Shown: in pieces, positions 42,440-51,838 of the stretch
How the letters are laid out: every line of letters begins with the position of its first letter
How positions within the stretch are numbered: position 1 is the first letter of the stretch
Assembly: GCA_020850535.1 (NCBI GenBank)
Contig: JADZEM010000135.1
Span: forward strand, 62,001-126,000
DNA: 64,000 nucleotides
DNA from: Chloroflexota bacterium
GTDB taxonomy: Bacteria; Chloroflexota; UBA6077; JACCZL01
Reading direction: 5' to 3'
Translations under genes and position numbers: made by a program
Notes under the pieces: generated by a model
Databases searched by the model: none
What the model was told of the DNA's origin: nothing
The model's input: only the letters and a program-made list of their open reading frames with translations

Positions 42440-45127
42440 GTGCCCTCAGACGTTCCAGCAGCATCGCAGGGCGGCCCGGCCGGCCGCGGCCCGGCCGGCG
42501 CAGACATCGCCCTGGACGGCGTCGTCGAGCGGGTGACGTTCTACAACCCGACGAACGGGTTCAGCGTGGTGCGCCTGCGCGTGCGTGGCCGGCGCGACCC
42601 GATCCCCGTCGTCGGGACGCTGCCCGCCGCCCAGCCCGGCGAGGTGCTGGCGCTGCGGGGCCGCTGGCAGACCGACCCACGCCACGGCGCGCAGTTCCGC
42701 CCAACCTCCGCCGAGGTCCGGCCCCCGTCTGACGCCGACGGCATCATGCGCTACCTCGGGTCCGGGCTGGTCCGGCAGATCGGGCCGGTGCTGGCGAAGC
42801 GCATCGTGGGGGTCTTTGGCGAGCGCACCCTGGACGTGCTCGATGCCACGCCGGAGCGCGTCCGCGAGGTGCCCGGGATCGGGCCGCAGCGGGCGCAGGG
42901 CATCGCGGCGGCCTGGGCCGAGCACCGCGCCCTCCGCGAGATCATGGCGTTCCTGGCCGAGCATGGGCTGGACACCCGCTTCGCGCCACGGCTGGTCGCC
43001 GCATACGGCGCGGACGCGCCCCAGATCCTCGGGGCCAACCCCTACCGGCTGGTCGCCGACGTGCCGGGCCTGGGTTTCCCCTCGGCGGACCGCATCGGCA
43101 AGGACCGTGGCGTCCGCCACACTGCCCCGTCGCGCTTGCAGGCTGCCGTGCAGGCCGCGCTGATCAACGCCGGCCAGAACGGCCACACTCGACAGCACCG
43201 CCCGATGCTCCTGGCCGCAGCAGCAGCCGTCGCCGAGGTCGAGCCTGAGCTGATCGAGGACGGCGTGACCCAGCTGCTGGCGTCGGGCAGCATCGCCGTG
43301 CGACGGATGGACGCGCCGCAGTCGGGCAGCGCACTGGGCGGCGGACAGCCGGTCGCCCCCGCGCCCGCCGAGCAGCGCGTCGGCCGGGTGCGGATCTTCA
43401 CGCCGGGACTGCCCGAGCCGCCGGCTGCACCAACCGACGATGCCCCAGACGCCGGCCTCGGGATCGGGCTGTCGGGGCTGGTGCGGGCCGAGGAAGACCT
43501 CGCGCGGCGGCTCCTCGGGCTGTCACGGCGGCCGGGCCTGCCCGCCGCCCACGTCGAGCGCTGGCTGGCCGCCGACCGCGAGGCGCAGACGCTCTCGGAC
43601 GAGCAGCGGCAGGCCGTCGCCACGGCGGCCACCAGCGGCTGCTTCGTGCTGACGGGCGGGCCGGGCGTCGGCAAGACCACCACCACGCGGGCGCTGGTCC
43701 GCTGCCTGAAAGCCCTCGGGCGCTCGGTCACGCTGGCCGCCCCGACCGGCAAGGCCGCCAGACGGCTGGGCGAGGTGGTCGGGCTGGAGGCGCGGACGCT
43801 TCACCGACTGCTCGGGGCCGGGCCGGGCGGTTTCCGGCACGGTCCCGACGATCCGCTCCCGTTCGACGTGGTGATCGTGGACGAGGCCAGCATGCTTGAC
43901 ACGCAGCTCGCCAGGGCGGTTGTCCGGGCCATCGGCCCCGGCGCGCAGCTGATCCTGGTGGGCGACGCCGATCAGCTCCCGAGCGTCGGTCCCGGACAGG
44001 TGCTCCGCGACGTGCTGGCGAGCGGACGGATCCCGTCGACGCGCCTCGAAACGGTGTTCAGGCAGGCCGCCCAGAGCCAGATCGTGACCAATGCGCACCG
44101 CATTCGGCAAGGCCTGCGGCCGGATCTGGGCGCGCCTGCCGACCTCTACCGGCTGTTCGGGAAGGGCGCGCCTGGCGCGAGCGGCCCGGCCCCATCGGAC
44201 TGCATCTTCGTGCCGGCCCCGCCGGCCCGGGTGGCCGCCGTCGCCACGGAGTGGGCGGCCGAGCGGCTGCCGCGCCTGCTCGGAGCGCCGCCGGGCGAGA
44301 TCCAGGCCATCGCGCCCCTGGTACGAGTCTGCCAGACCCTGAACGAGGCGTTGCAGCAGCGGCTGAACCCCGGGCGCGGCCAGCCAGAGCGCCCACACGG
44401 CGCACTCGCGCTGCGCGTCGGCGACCGCGTCATCCAGACCCACAACAACTACCAGCTCGGCGTCTTCAACGGCGACACCGGTACCATCCTTGAGATGGAG
44501 GCGAACGGCGGCTTGACGGTCGATTTTGGCGACGGACGGACGGTCACGTTCGGTCCAGCCGACCTGCTCGACCTCGACCACGCCTACGGGCTGACCGTCC
44601 ACCGCGCCCAGGGCAGCGAGTGGCCGGGCGTGGTGGTGCTGGCGTCGTCCTCGTACGGCCCGATCCTCAGCCGCAACCTGCTCTACACGGCGATCACCCG
44701 GGCGCGGAAAGCCGTGGTGATCGTCGGGGACGAGGCGGCGGTGATCGGAGCGGTGGGCAGGACGCGCGACCAGGAACGGGTGACCGGGCTGCCGGTGCTC
44801 CTCCGTGCCGGCGCAACGGCGTCCGCTTCCGGCATTGACGCCCCCCTCTCCGCGCCGGAGCAGGTGCAGGAGAGGGCCTCACCCCCTCGCCCCCCTTCTG
44901 CCCGGCCAGCGCCGAGGCCCCCGTTGCGCGGCACGACCATCGGCAGTGCCGACAACCCTTCGGGCCTCCCCAGGGCGCGCAGAGGGGTGAGCGGAGCGGC
45001 GGGCGCTGGTCCGCCAATGGATCCGCCCACCGAGCCGCCCGACGATCCGTACGCCGGCCGCTACGCTCCCGTCTTCGGCGACGACGCCCCCTATGAGCCG
45101 ATGCCCGACGACTGGCCGGACGACTGA
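42440..45127 (+). CDS. recD2: RecD2-type ATP-dependent DNA helicase
   Basis: 895 residues from a GTG at 42440; upstream in-frame sequence is a repeat end, so an earlier start is unlikely, although the ribosome-binding site is weak. N-terminal OB-like domain (VERVTFYNPTNGFSVVRL), tandem HhH region (VREVPGIGPQRAQGIAAAW), Walker A GGPGVGKT (406-413), VIVDEASMLD (about 480), and the C-terminal UvrD_C_2 motif YGLTVHRAQGSEWPGV. A 5'-3' superfamily-1B helicase of the RecBC-independent type. Longer than usual (about 740) because of a Pro/Ala-rich insert near 300-350 and a 120-residue tail. Its stop codon is 2 bp from mutS. Confidence 0.93.
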   Translation: MPSDVPAASQGGPAGRGPAGADIALDGVVERVTFYNPTNGFSVVRLRVRGRRDPIPVVGTLPAAQPGEVLALRGRWQTDPRHGAQFRPTSAEVRPPSDADGIMRYLGSGLVRQIGPVLAKRIVGVFGERTLDVLDATPERVREVPGIGPQRAQGIAAAWAEHRALREIMAFLAEHGLDTRFAPRLVAAYGADAPQILGANPYRLVADVPGLGFPSADRIGKDRGVRHTAPSRLQAAVQAALINAGQNGHTRQHRPMLLAAAAAVAEVEPELIEDGVTQLLASGSIAVRRMDAPQSGSALGGGQPVAPAPAEQRVGRVRIFTPGLPEPPAAPTDDAPDAGLGIGLSGLVRAEEDLARRLLGLSRRPGLPAAHVERWLAADREAQTLSDEQRQAVATAATSGCFVLTGGPGVGKTTTTRALVRCLKALGRSVTLAAPTGKAARRLGEVVGLEARTLHRLLGAGPGGFRHGPDDPLPFDVVIVDEASMLDTQLARAVVRAIGPGAQLILVGDADQLPSVGPGQVLRDVLASGRIPSTRLETVFRQAAQSQIVTNAHRIRQGLRPDLGAPADLYRLFGKGAPGASGPAPSDCIFVPAPPARVAAVATEWAAERLPRLLGAPPGEIQAIAPLVRVCQTLNEALQQRLNPGRGQPERPHGALALRVGDRVIQTHNNYQLGVFNGDTGTILEMEANGGLTVDFGDGRTVTFGPADLLDLDHAYGLTVHRAQGSEWPGVVVLASSSYGPILSRNLLYTAITRARKAVVIVGDEAAVIGAVGRTRDQERVTGLPVLLRAGATASASGIDAPLSAPEQVQERASPPRPPSARPAPRPPLRGTTIGSADNPSGLPRARRGVSGAAGAGPPMDPPTEPPDDPYAGRYAPVFGDDAPYEPMPDDWPDD

Positions 45128-45129
45128 CG

Positions 45130-47775
45130 ATGGCCGAACCGCGACAACCACGCGCCCAGGCACGCAGCAGCGCCAGGGGCCGCCCGGCCACTGCCCCGTC
45201 GGCCCCACCGCCGACGCCCCGCCGGCCGCTCTACGGCGAGCTGGTCAGCCAGTACCTTGACCTGCGCGACAACCATCTGGGCGTGCTGATCCTGTTCAGG
45301 GTCGGCTCGTTCTACGAGGTGCTGTTCGAAGACGCCGAGCTGGTCTCGCGCGAGCTTGGCCTGAAGCTGACCGAGCGGCCGTCCGGCGGGGCCGCGCCGC
45401 CGGTCTCGCAGTGCGGCTTCGCGCACCACGCCCTCGACACCTTCCTGACGCGGCTGCTGGCCCGCGGCTACCGCGTGGCCGTCTGCGAAGAGCGGGAAGA
45501 CGAGCCGCGGCCACCCGCCACGCCGTCTCCTGACGCCGCCGACGACGAGCCGCCGATGGGCAACGCGGGCGGCAGCCCACCCGCCAGCAGCGGACCCGGC
45601 CCCGGTAGCAGCAGCGGCGGCGTCCGCCAGCGCGACATCGTGCGGACGCTCACGCCGGGCACCGTCACCGATCCGCGCCTGCTCCGCGAGGACCGTCCGA
45701 CCTACCTCGTGGCCGTCGCGCCCCTGGACGACCGGCTCGGGCTGGCCTGGACCGACGTGGCGGCCGGCGAGTTCAAGGCCGCCGAGCTGAGCCTCGAAGA
45801 GGCCGCCGCCGAACTGCAGCGGCTGGAGCCGGCCGAGGTGATCGTCTCGGTCGACCGGCCAGCCCCCGACGGCCTCCTGGCGCAGCGATCCGTGACGCCC
45901 GTCGGCCCCAGCGAGAGCGCCGTGGGCGCACTCCAGCGGGCGTTCCCCGAAGCCGACCTGACGAAGCTGCCGGCCGCCGAGATCGCAGCCGGGCTGATCG
46001 TCGGCTACCTGGAGGAGACCCAGGGCGCGGATGTCCCCGTGCTCGACCCGCCCACCCCGGCCGCCGCCGACGAGACGATGCGCCTGGATGCTGTGACCCA
46101 GCGCCACCTGGAGCTGGTCGAGACGGAGCGCGCGCGCGAGCGCACCGGCAGCCTGCTCGGGACGCTCGACCGGACCGTGACGCCGATGGGCCGGCGGATG
46201 CTGCGCGGCTGGCTGCTCCGGCCGCTGGTGGACGTGCGGAAGATCGCCGTCCGGCAGGCCATCGTGGCAGAGCTGGTGGGCGATCCGGCCCTGCGCGCGT
46301 CGCTGGCCGAGCGACTGGCCGCCGTCGCCGATCTCGAACGGCTGGCCGGGCGCGCGAGCGCACGCAAAGCGACCCTCGACGATCTCCGCACCCTGGGCGA
46401 GGCGGCCGGCGCCCTGCCCCTGCTGGCCGAGACGACGGCCGCCTGCCGAAGCCCGTTCCTGCGGGCGCTCGGGCGGGCGCGGCCGGCGCTGGCCCGGTTC
46501 GCGGAGCAGGCGCGAACGACGCTGGCGGCCGGGCCAGCCGACGTCGACGCCCGCGGCGACCGAGGAGACAACGGGGACGGGCCGTTCCGCGCCTCGGCCA
46601 GCCCGGCCCTGGCGGAGGCACTCGGCGAGCTTCGCCGCGCGCGACGCTGGCAGGGGAGTTATGTCGAGCGACTGCGGCGGCTGCCGGGGCTGGCCCGGGT
46701 CAAGCTCGACCAGAACAGCACGCAGGGCCTCTTCCTGGAGGTTCCCCTCAACACCCGCGTCCCCGCCGACTGGATCCGGCGGGGCGGCCTCCAGAAGGTC
46801 GAGCGGTACTCGACGGCGGAGCTTGACGCGCACGCCCAGGAGTTGAGCGATGCTGAATCGCTGGTGGCCGCCGAGACGCGCGTGCTGCTGGCCGATCTGC
46901 GCGAGGCTGCCGCTGCCACGGCCGGCGCGGCCCGCGATCTTGCACGCCATCTGGCCGCCGCCGACGCCCTGCTGGCGCTGGCGCTGGTGGCCGCCGAGCG
47001 TGGCTGGGTCCAGCCGACCATCGACGCCGGCGACCTGATCGAGATCGTCGGCGGGCGGCACCCGGTCGTCGAGGCGCTCGGGCCGTTCCAGCCGAACGAC
47101 GCCCGGCTCGTCGCGCGCGGCGACGGGGACCAGCTCGTCATCCTGACCGGCCCGAACATGGCCGGCAAGAGCACCTGGATGCGCCAACTGGCGCTGATCG
47201 TGCTGCTGGCCCAGGCTGGCTCGTTCGTGCCGGCGCGGGCGGCCCGGATCGGGCTGGTGGACGGCATCTACACCCGCATCGGGGCCGTAGACGACCTGGC
47301 CGGCGGGCGCTCGACGTTCATGGTCGAGATGGAGGAGACGGCCACCGTCCTCCGGGCCGCCACCGACCGCAGCCTGCTGGTGCTGGACGAGATCGGGCGC
47401 GGGACCAGCACCCACGACGGCATGGCCATCGCGTGGTCGGTAGCCGAGTACCTGGCGACCGGCCCGGTCCGCCCGCGCGCCGTGGTAGCCACCCACTACC
47501 ACGAGCTTGCCGCGCTCGCAGACGTGCACCCCCAGGTGACGCTGCTGCGCGCGACGGTCGAGGAGCGGCCTGAGGGCATCGCCTTCCCGCACGTCGTGGA
47601 GGCGGGCGCGGCGGACCGCAGCTTCGGCATCGAGGTGGCCCGGCTGGCCGGCCTGCCCCCGGCGCTGCTGGCGCGCGCACGTGAGGTCGCGGACGCCGTC
47701 GAGCCGCTGAGCGCGGAAGTCGCCAGCCGCCTCAGTCGAGCGTCACCGCCCGGCGGACCTCAGACCTCGACGTAG
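45130..47775 (+). CDS. mutS: DNA mismatch repair protein MutS
   Basis: 881 residues. Mismatch-reading motif F61-Y-E63 (GSFYEVLFEDA) is intact. The domain II-III lever regions are followed by the ATPase: Walker A TGPNMAGKS about 673-681, EMEETATVLRAAT, DEIGRGTSTHDGMAIAW, and ATHYHEL. A low-complexity insert of about 45 residues (Pro/Ser/Gly/Asp) lies at about 122-165, between domain I and the connector. The N-terminal 30 residues are also disordered. No mutL is in the window. Starting 2 bp after recD2, it is certainly co-transcribed with it. Ends 1 bp from the convergent GGDEF-EAL gene. Confidence 0.96.
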   Translation: MAEPRQPRAQARSSARGRPATAPSAPPPTPRRPLYGELVSQYLDLRDNHLGVLILFRVGSFYEVLFEDAELVSRELGLKLTERPSGGAAPPVSQCGFAHHALDTFLTRLLARGYRVAVCEEREDEPRPPATPSPDAADDEPPMGNAGGSPPASSGPGPGSSSGGVRQRDIVRTLTPGTVTDPRLLREDRPTYLVAVAPLDDRLGLAWTDVAAGEFKAAELSLEEAAAELQRLEPAEVIVSVDRPAPDGLLAQRSVTPVGPSESAVGALQRAFPEADLTKLPAAEIAAGLIVGYLEETQGADVPVLDPPTPAAADETMRLDAVTQRHLELVETERARERTGSLLGTLDRTVTPMGRRMLRGWLLRPLVDVRKIAVRQAIVAELVGDPALRASLAERLAAVADLERLAGRASARKATLDDLRTLGEAAGALPLLAETTAACRSPFLRALGRARPALARFAEQARTTLAAGPADVDARGDRGDNGDGPFRASASPALAEALGELRRARRWQGSYVERLRRLPGLARVKLDQNSTQGLFLEVPLNTRVPADWIRRGGLQKVERYSTAELDAHAQELSDAESLVAAETRVLLADLREAAAATAGAARDLARHLAAADALLALALVAAERGWVQPTIDAGDLIEIVGGRHPVVEALGPFQPNDARLVARGDGDQLVILTGPNMAGKSTWMRQLALIVLLAQAGSFVPARAARIGLVDGIYTRIGAVDDLAGGRSTFMVEMEETATVLRAATDRSLLVLDEIGRGTSTHDGMAIAWSVAEYLATGPVRPRAVVATHYHELAALADVHPQVTLLRATVEERPEGIAFPHVVEAGAADRSFGIEVARLAGLPPALLARAREVADAVEPLSAEVASRLSRASPPGGPQTST

Positions 47776-47776
47776 G

Positions 47777-49603
47777 TCAGCCCGCCGCCCGCAGGCCCCC
47801 GCTGCTGCCACCCGTGAGCAACGTCCCGAGCGCGGCCGGCGGCAACGGCGGCGAGAACAGGTAGCCCTGGCCACGGTCGCAGCCGAGGTCGCGCAGATGA
47901 TCGGCCTGCTCGGCGGTCTCGATGCCCTCGCCCGTCGTCTTCAGGTGCAGGCTCTTCGCCAGCGTGATGACGGTCCGCACGATGGCCGTATCCTGCGGAT
48001 CGGTCCCCAGCCCGTCCACAAACGAACGATCCACCTTGAGCGTGTCGAGCGGCAAACGCTTCAGATAGCTCAACGACGAGTAGCCGGTCCCAAAGTCGTC
48101 GATGGCCAGCGACAGCCCGAGCGCCTTCAGATCGCGGAGGCGGCCGGCTGTCGTCGCGACGTCGGTCATGACCGTGCTCTCGGTCAGCTCCAGCTTCAAG
48201 CAGGTGGGGTCCAGCCGCGACTCATCCAGGATCTGCGCGATGGCCGGCACCAGCTCATGGTCGTTGAGCTGCTTCGCCGACAGGTTGACGCTGATGACCA
48301 GATCGTCAAGGTCGGGGACGGCATCCCGCCACAGCCCGAGCTGACGGCACGCCTCACGCAGCACCCAGCGCCCGACTGGCACGATCAGCCCGTTCTCCTC
48401 GGCGATCGGGATGAACCGCGCCGGCGAGATCGTCCCGAGGATGGGGTGCTGCCAGCGCACCAGCGCCTCCAGCTCCTCGATCACACCGGTGCTGAGCGTG
48501 ACAATCGGCTGGTACATCACCGACATCTCGCCCCGCTCGATAGCGAGGTGGAGGTCGCTGCCCAGTTGCAGCCGCTCCAGCGCCGCCGCGTTCATGCTCG
48601 GGTCGTAGACGGTGTACTGGGCCTTGCCCGCCGCCTTCGAGCGGTACATCGCAAGGTCAGCCTTCCGCAACAGGCCGGCCGGCTCTTCTTCGCCGGGCGT
48701 GCCGATGGCGATGCCCACGCTCGCCGTCACGAACACCTCGTGGCCGGACAGGCTGATCGGCGGCCGGAGCACCTTCCGAATGCGCTCGGCCACCCGCACG
48801 GCCTCGCCGGGATCGGCCAGCCCCTCCACCAGGACCGCCAGCTCATCGCCGCCAAACCGCGCGATGGTGTCTCCTGGCCGCAGGCTGGTCTGCAACCGCT
48901 CGGCCACGGCGATCAGGAGCTGGTCGCCGGCCTCGTGCCCGATGCTGTCGTTCACCACCTTGAAGTTGTCGAGATCCAGGAACATCACCGCCAGCGGGCG
49001 ACCGTCCGTCCCGGCCTGCGAGAGCGCTTCCTGAAGCCGCACGATGAAGCGCGCCCGGTTCGGCAAACCGGTCAGCGTGTCGTGGAACGCCAGCCGCGTC
49101 AGCTCCTCCTCGGACCGCTTACGCTCGCTGATGTCCCGCACGATCACGATCAGCTGACCGTTGGGCAGCGGCAGCACGCGCACCTCGGCGAAGCGCTCGC
49201 CCTCGTGGGTCATCAGGGCACACTCGACGGACACCATCGTCCCGAGTTGCCTGGCGCGTCCGCTGGCCGTCTCGATGCTCGCCGGGATCGAGCGGTGCGG
49301 GAAATCGGAGAGCCGCTGCCCGACCGCCGAGGTCATCATGGCGTAGGGGCTGGCCGCCTCGCCCACCCGGCATTCGAGCACGGTCCCGAACTGGTCGAGG
49401 CGAATCAGCAGGTCGGGGAAGGCCGATGCCAGGGCGCGCAGCTCCGCCCTGGTCTGGATCAGCTCGCGCGAGGCGCTCCGCAGCGCAGCTTGCAGCTGCC
49501 GGCGCTCCTCCTGCAAGGCGGCGATCCGTCCCGGAGCGTCGTCGGCCGCGCCGGTCCTGGACGTTGTTGACTGCAACAGATCGTGCGGCGGCCGTGACGT
49601 CAT
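47777..49603 (-). CDS. PAS-GGDEF-EAL cyclic-di-GMP turnover protein
   Basis: 608 residues. Coiled coil about 25-60, PAS domain about 55-165 ending in VRDISERKR, GGDEF domain about 168-335 with GGDEL at 251-255, and EAL domain about 345-600. The I-site RPGD (242-245) is five residues before GGDEL, so product inhibition is possible. EAL residues all present: EAL 379-381, VNLSAKQL, LELTES, DDFGTGYSS, LKVDRSFV, GEGIET. Both synthase and phosphodiesterase sites look competent. No membrane segment, so a cytoplasmic sensor. It could link to chemotaxis or exopolysaccharide control. Confidence 0.93.
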   Translation of the reverse strand: MTSRPPHDLLQSTTSRTGAADDAPGRIAALQEERRQLQAALRSASRELIQTRAELRALASAFPDLLIRLDQFGTVLECRVGEAASPYAMMTSAVGQRLSDFPHRSIPASIETASGRARQLGTMVSVECALMTHEGERFAEVRVLPLPNGQLIVIVRDISERKRSEEELTRLAFHDTLTGLPNRARFIVRLQEALSQAGTDGRPLAVMFLDLDNFKVVNDSIGHEAGDQLLIAVAERLQTSLRPGDTIARFGGDELAVLVEGLADPGEAVRVAERIRKVLRPPISLSGHEVFVTASVGIAIGTPGEEEPAGLLRKADLAMYRSKAAGKAQYTVYDPSMNAAALERLQLGSDLHLAIERGEMSVMYQPIVTLSTGVIEELEALVRWQHPILGTISPARFIPIAEENGLIVPVGRWVLREACRQLGLWRDAVPDLDDLVISVNLSAKQLNDHELVPAIAQILDESRLDPTCLKLELTESTVMTDVATTAGRLRDLKALGLSLAIDDFGTGYSSLSYLKRLPLDTLKVDRSFVDGLGTDPQDTAIVRTVITLAKSLHLKTTGEGIETAEQADHLRDLGCDRGQGYLFSPPLPPAALGTLLTGGSSGGLRAAG

Positions 49604-50359
49604 CGCCAGCAGATCCCTCTCCCCCGTGTTGCGCCGCCGCTGCCCCGGTCACGCCGGCGCCGCGCTGCCCTTCGAGCCGGCTGGATGTCCCGTGCCGCGA
49701 CTCGTCGGGCGTTGCGCTGCTGCGATCAGCTTACCTAGTGCAACGCATTGATCGCGGCCAGGGTGACAGTTTCAGAGGCCATCGTCGGCCGGTTTCGCCC
49801 GCTGCCGACCATCTCATTGCCCGATCCGCCGGCGTGCGCGCCACTGCATCAGTGCCGGACGGCCAGCCGCATGCACCCTTTGCGCGCACAGTCCCATCAC
49901 AGGGATTGACAAGTCGCGACGACTCGTGTGTACTGGCGAGGCTGGCAGGCCACGGCAGCGCGACATGACGTAGCGCTCTCGTGACGATCGACTGACGGCG
50001 CAGGTCCGCTCGACGCCTGAGCGGGATCTCGACGACGAGGAACTGGCAGATGCGGCCCGCAGCGGATACTGGCATGGCGACGCGACGACCGGCGACCTCG
50101 CCGTGCCGCGCTCCCGGTCGTGCGCCCCTGCCCAACGCCGCGTCGACTCGCCGCCGCGCGCGCCGCAACGCCAGCCGAGGATCGCTGGTCGGCCAGCCCT
50201 GGCGTCCGCCGTGACCGTCACCTTCTCCCGTCGTTCCGGCACGCCGCCAGACCACCATCTGGCCGGCCGCCCTCCAGGACCGTCTGCCGCGACGGGCGTC
50301 CCTGTGACGCCTGAGCGCACACCACACCCCAGACGTTTGTGTAAAGCGAGGCTCATGGC
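49604..50359. other. Gene-free 756-bp divergent region
   Basis: Lies between the GGDEF-EAL gene (minus) and the SMP-30-like gene (plus). Reading frames inside are Arg/Pro-rich and not gene-like. A candidate promoter lies at 49906-49934. I see no tRNA, known riboswitch or repeat of the families found elsewhere. Confidence 0.5.
49906..49934 (+). promoter_or_regulatory. Candidate sigma-70 promoter with dyad in the spacer
   Basis: TTGACA (49906-49911), a 17-bp spacer, and TGTACT (49929-49934, 4 of 6). The spacer contains AGTCG-CGA-CGACT (49912-49924), a perfect 5-bp dyad that could be an operator. It lies 426 bp before the next start codon, so it would give a long leader or drive a small RNA. 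Confidence 0.45.
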
Positions 50360-51586
50360 ATGACACGGAACGCGGACAATCTCGCGGGCAACGGCCCGGT
50401 GTCCCGCCGCTCCCTGATCAAGGGTATCATCGCCGTCGCCGGCGCGATGACCGTTGCCCCGGCGCTGCTGCCGGGGGCCGCCCACGCTCAGACCCCCGGA
50501 TCGACCGGCAACGAGCCGCCGGTCCAGCCGCCGACCACCGTCACAAACCCCCCGCGTGACTTCGGGCCGGACGGCGCGCCGACCACCTACTTCGCGGACC
50601 CAGACATCATCACGATGGACCCGTCGTTCAACAACCTGCGGGTCGGCAACACCTCGATCAAGCGCCTCTGGACCGGCGCGCTCTGGGCCGAGGGGCCGGC
50701 CTGGAACAGCGTTGGGCGCTTCCTGATCTTCAGCGACATCGCCAGCAACAAGCAGATGCGCTGGCTGGAAGACGATGGCGAGGTCACCGTCTTCCGCGAT
50801 CCGTCCAACAACAGCAACGGCAACTCGTTCGACTTTCAGGGGCGGCAGGTCTCGGCCGAGCACGTCACCCGCCGGCTGGTCCGCTACGAGCACGACGGCA
50901 CCATCACCGTGCTCGCGAGTCACTACGACGGCAAGCGGCTGAACTCCCCGAACGACATGGCCCACCACCCGGACGGCAGCATCTGGTTCACGGACCCCCC
51001 ATGGGGCGGCCAGCTCTACGAGGGCACGGTGGACGCACCGGGCGGCCGGACCAACCCGACCGGGGCGCTCAACCCGCGCGTGGGGCAGCCGCCGGAGCTT
51101 GGCTCGTACACCCGCGAGCTGCCGACGAACGTCTACCGGCTCGATCCAAGCGGTCGGCTCGACCTCGTCATCAACGAGGATCAGATCCCGAACCCCAACG
51201 GCATCTGCTTCTCGCCAGACTACAAGAAGCTGTACGTCGTCAACGGCGGCGGGTTCATCAACAGCTTCGACGTGACGGCGGACAACAAGGTCGTCAACCA
51301 GCAGGTCTTCACGGACTGCATGGTCAACGGCGTGCGCTGCGGTCCTGACGGCCTGCGCTGCGACGTGTACGGCAACGTCTGGGCGTCCAGCAACGCCGGG
51401 CGGAACGTCGGCTACAGCGGCGCGACCTGCTGGAACCCGCAGGGGCAGTTGATCGGCCGGATCCGCATTCCGGAGGTCGTCGGGAACATCACGTTCGGCG
51501 GGCCAAAGCGAAACCGCCTGTTCATGGCGGCCAGCCAGTCGCTGTATGCGGTGTACACGAACACGCAGGGCGCCGCCCCAAGCTGA
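50360..51586 (+). CDS. Tat-exported SMP-30/gluconolactonase-like protein
   Basis: 408 residues. Twin-arginine signal VSRRSLIKG with hydrophobic core and AHA-Q cleavage site near residue 43, without a lipobox, so a soluble exported protein. Six-bladed propeller of the SMP-30/gluconolactonase family: metal-binding Glu in WAEGPAW, Asn in LNSPNDMAHHPDG, Asn in NPNGICFSPD, Asp in DGLRCDVYGNVW. Such proteins hydrolyse sugar lactones. Location outside the membrane fits a role in preparing sugar acids for import. It is followed by a large palindrome shared with the urt operon end. Confidence 0.88.
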   Translation: MTRNADNLAGNGPVSRRSLIKGIIAVAGAMTVAPALLPGAAHAQTPGSTGNEPPVQPPTTVTNPPRDFGPDGAPTTYFADPDIITMDPSFNNLRVGNTSIKRLWTGALWAEGPAWNSVGRFLIFSDIASNKQMRWLEDDGEVTVFRDPSNNSNGNSFDFQGRQVSAEHVTRRLVRYEHDGTITVLASHYDGKRLNSPNDMAHHPDGSIWFTDPPWGGQLYEGTVDAPGGRTNPTGALNPRVGQPPELGSYTRELPTNVYRLDPSGRLDLVINEDQIPNPNGICFSPDYKKLYVVNGGGFINSFDVTADNKVVNQQVFTDCMVNGVRCGPDGLRCDVYGNVWASSNAGRNVGYSGATCWNPQGQLIGRIRIPEVVGNITFGGPKRNRLFMAASQSLYAVYTNTQGAAPS

Positions 51587-51609
51587 CGGCGCAGAAGGCC
51601 CTCACCCCC

Positions 51610-51825
51610 GGGGAATGGCCCTCACCCCCGGGGAATGGCCCTCACCCCCCGACCCCCTCTCCCTGTGCGCGGGAGAGGGGGAGCCAGATTGCTGCTTGAC
51701 GGCAATTCACCGCGCTGCCGGGTTGGGTAGGGTGGCGCACACCTGTGCGGACTCCCCCTCTCCCTGTGCGCGGGAGAGGGGGTCGGGGGGTGAGGGCCTT
51801 TCCCCGGGGGTGAGGGCCTTTCCCC
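51610..51825. terminator. Large inverted repeat between convergent genes
   Basis: Two arms of about 74 bp (51610-51684 and 51752-51825), nearly identical in inverted orientation, each made of GGCCCTCACCCCC units and a CCCTCTCCCTGTGCGCGGGA palindrome. It lies between the stop codons of the SMP-30-like gene and urtE, so it would terminate transcripts from both sides. Same family as 28220, 42229 and 55606. Confidence 0.75.
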
Positions 51826-51838
51826 AGAACCCTCGCCG

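Noticed and set aside
45091-47592. Long open frame of over 800 codons on the minus strand inside mutS
   Set aside because: It is the GC-driven antisense of a fully supported mutS gene; its translation is Arg/Gly/His-rich with no domain.
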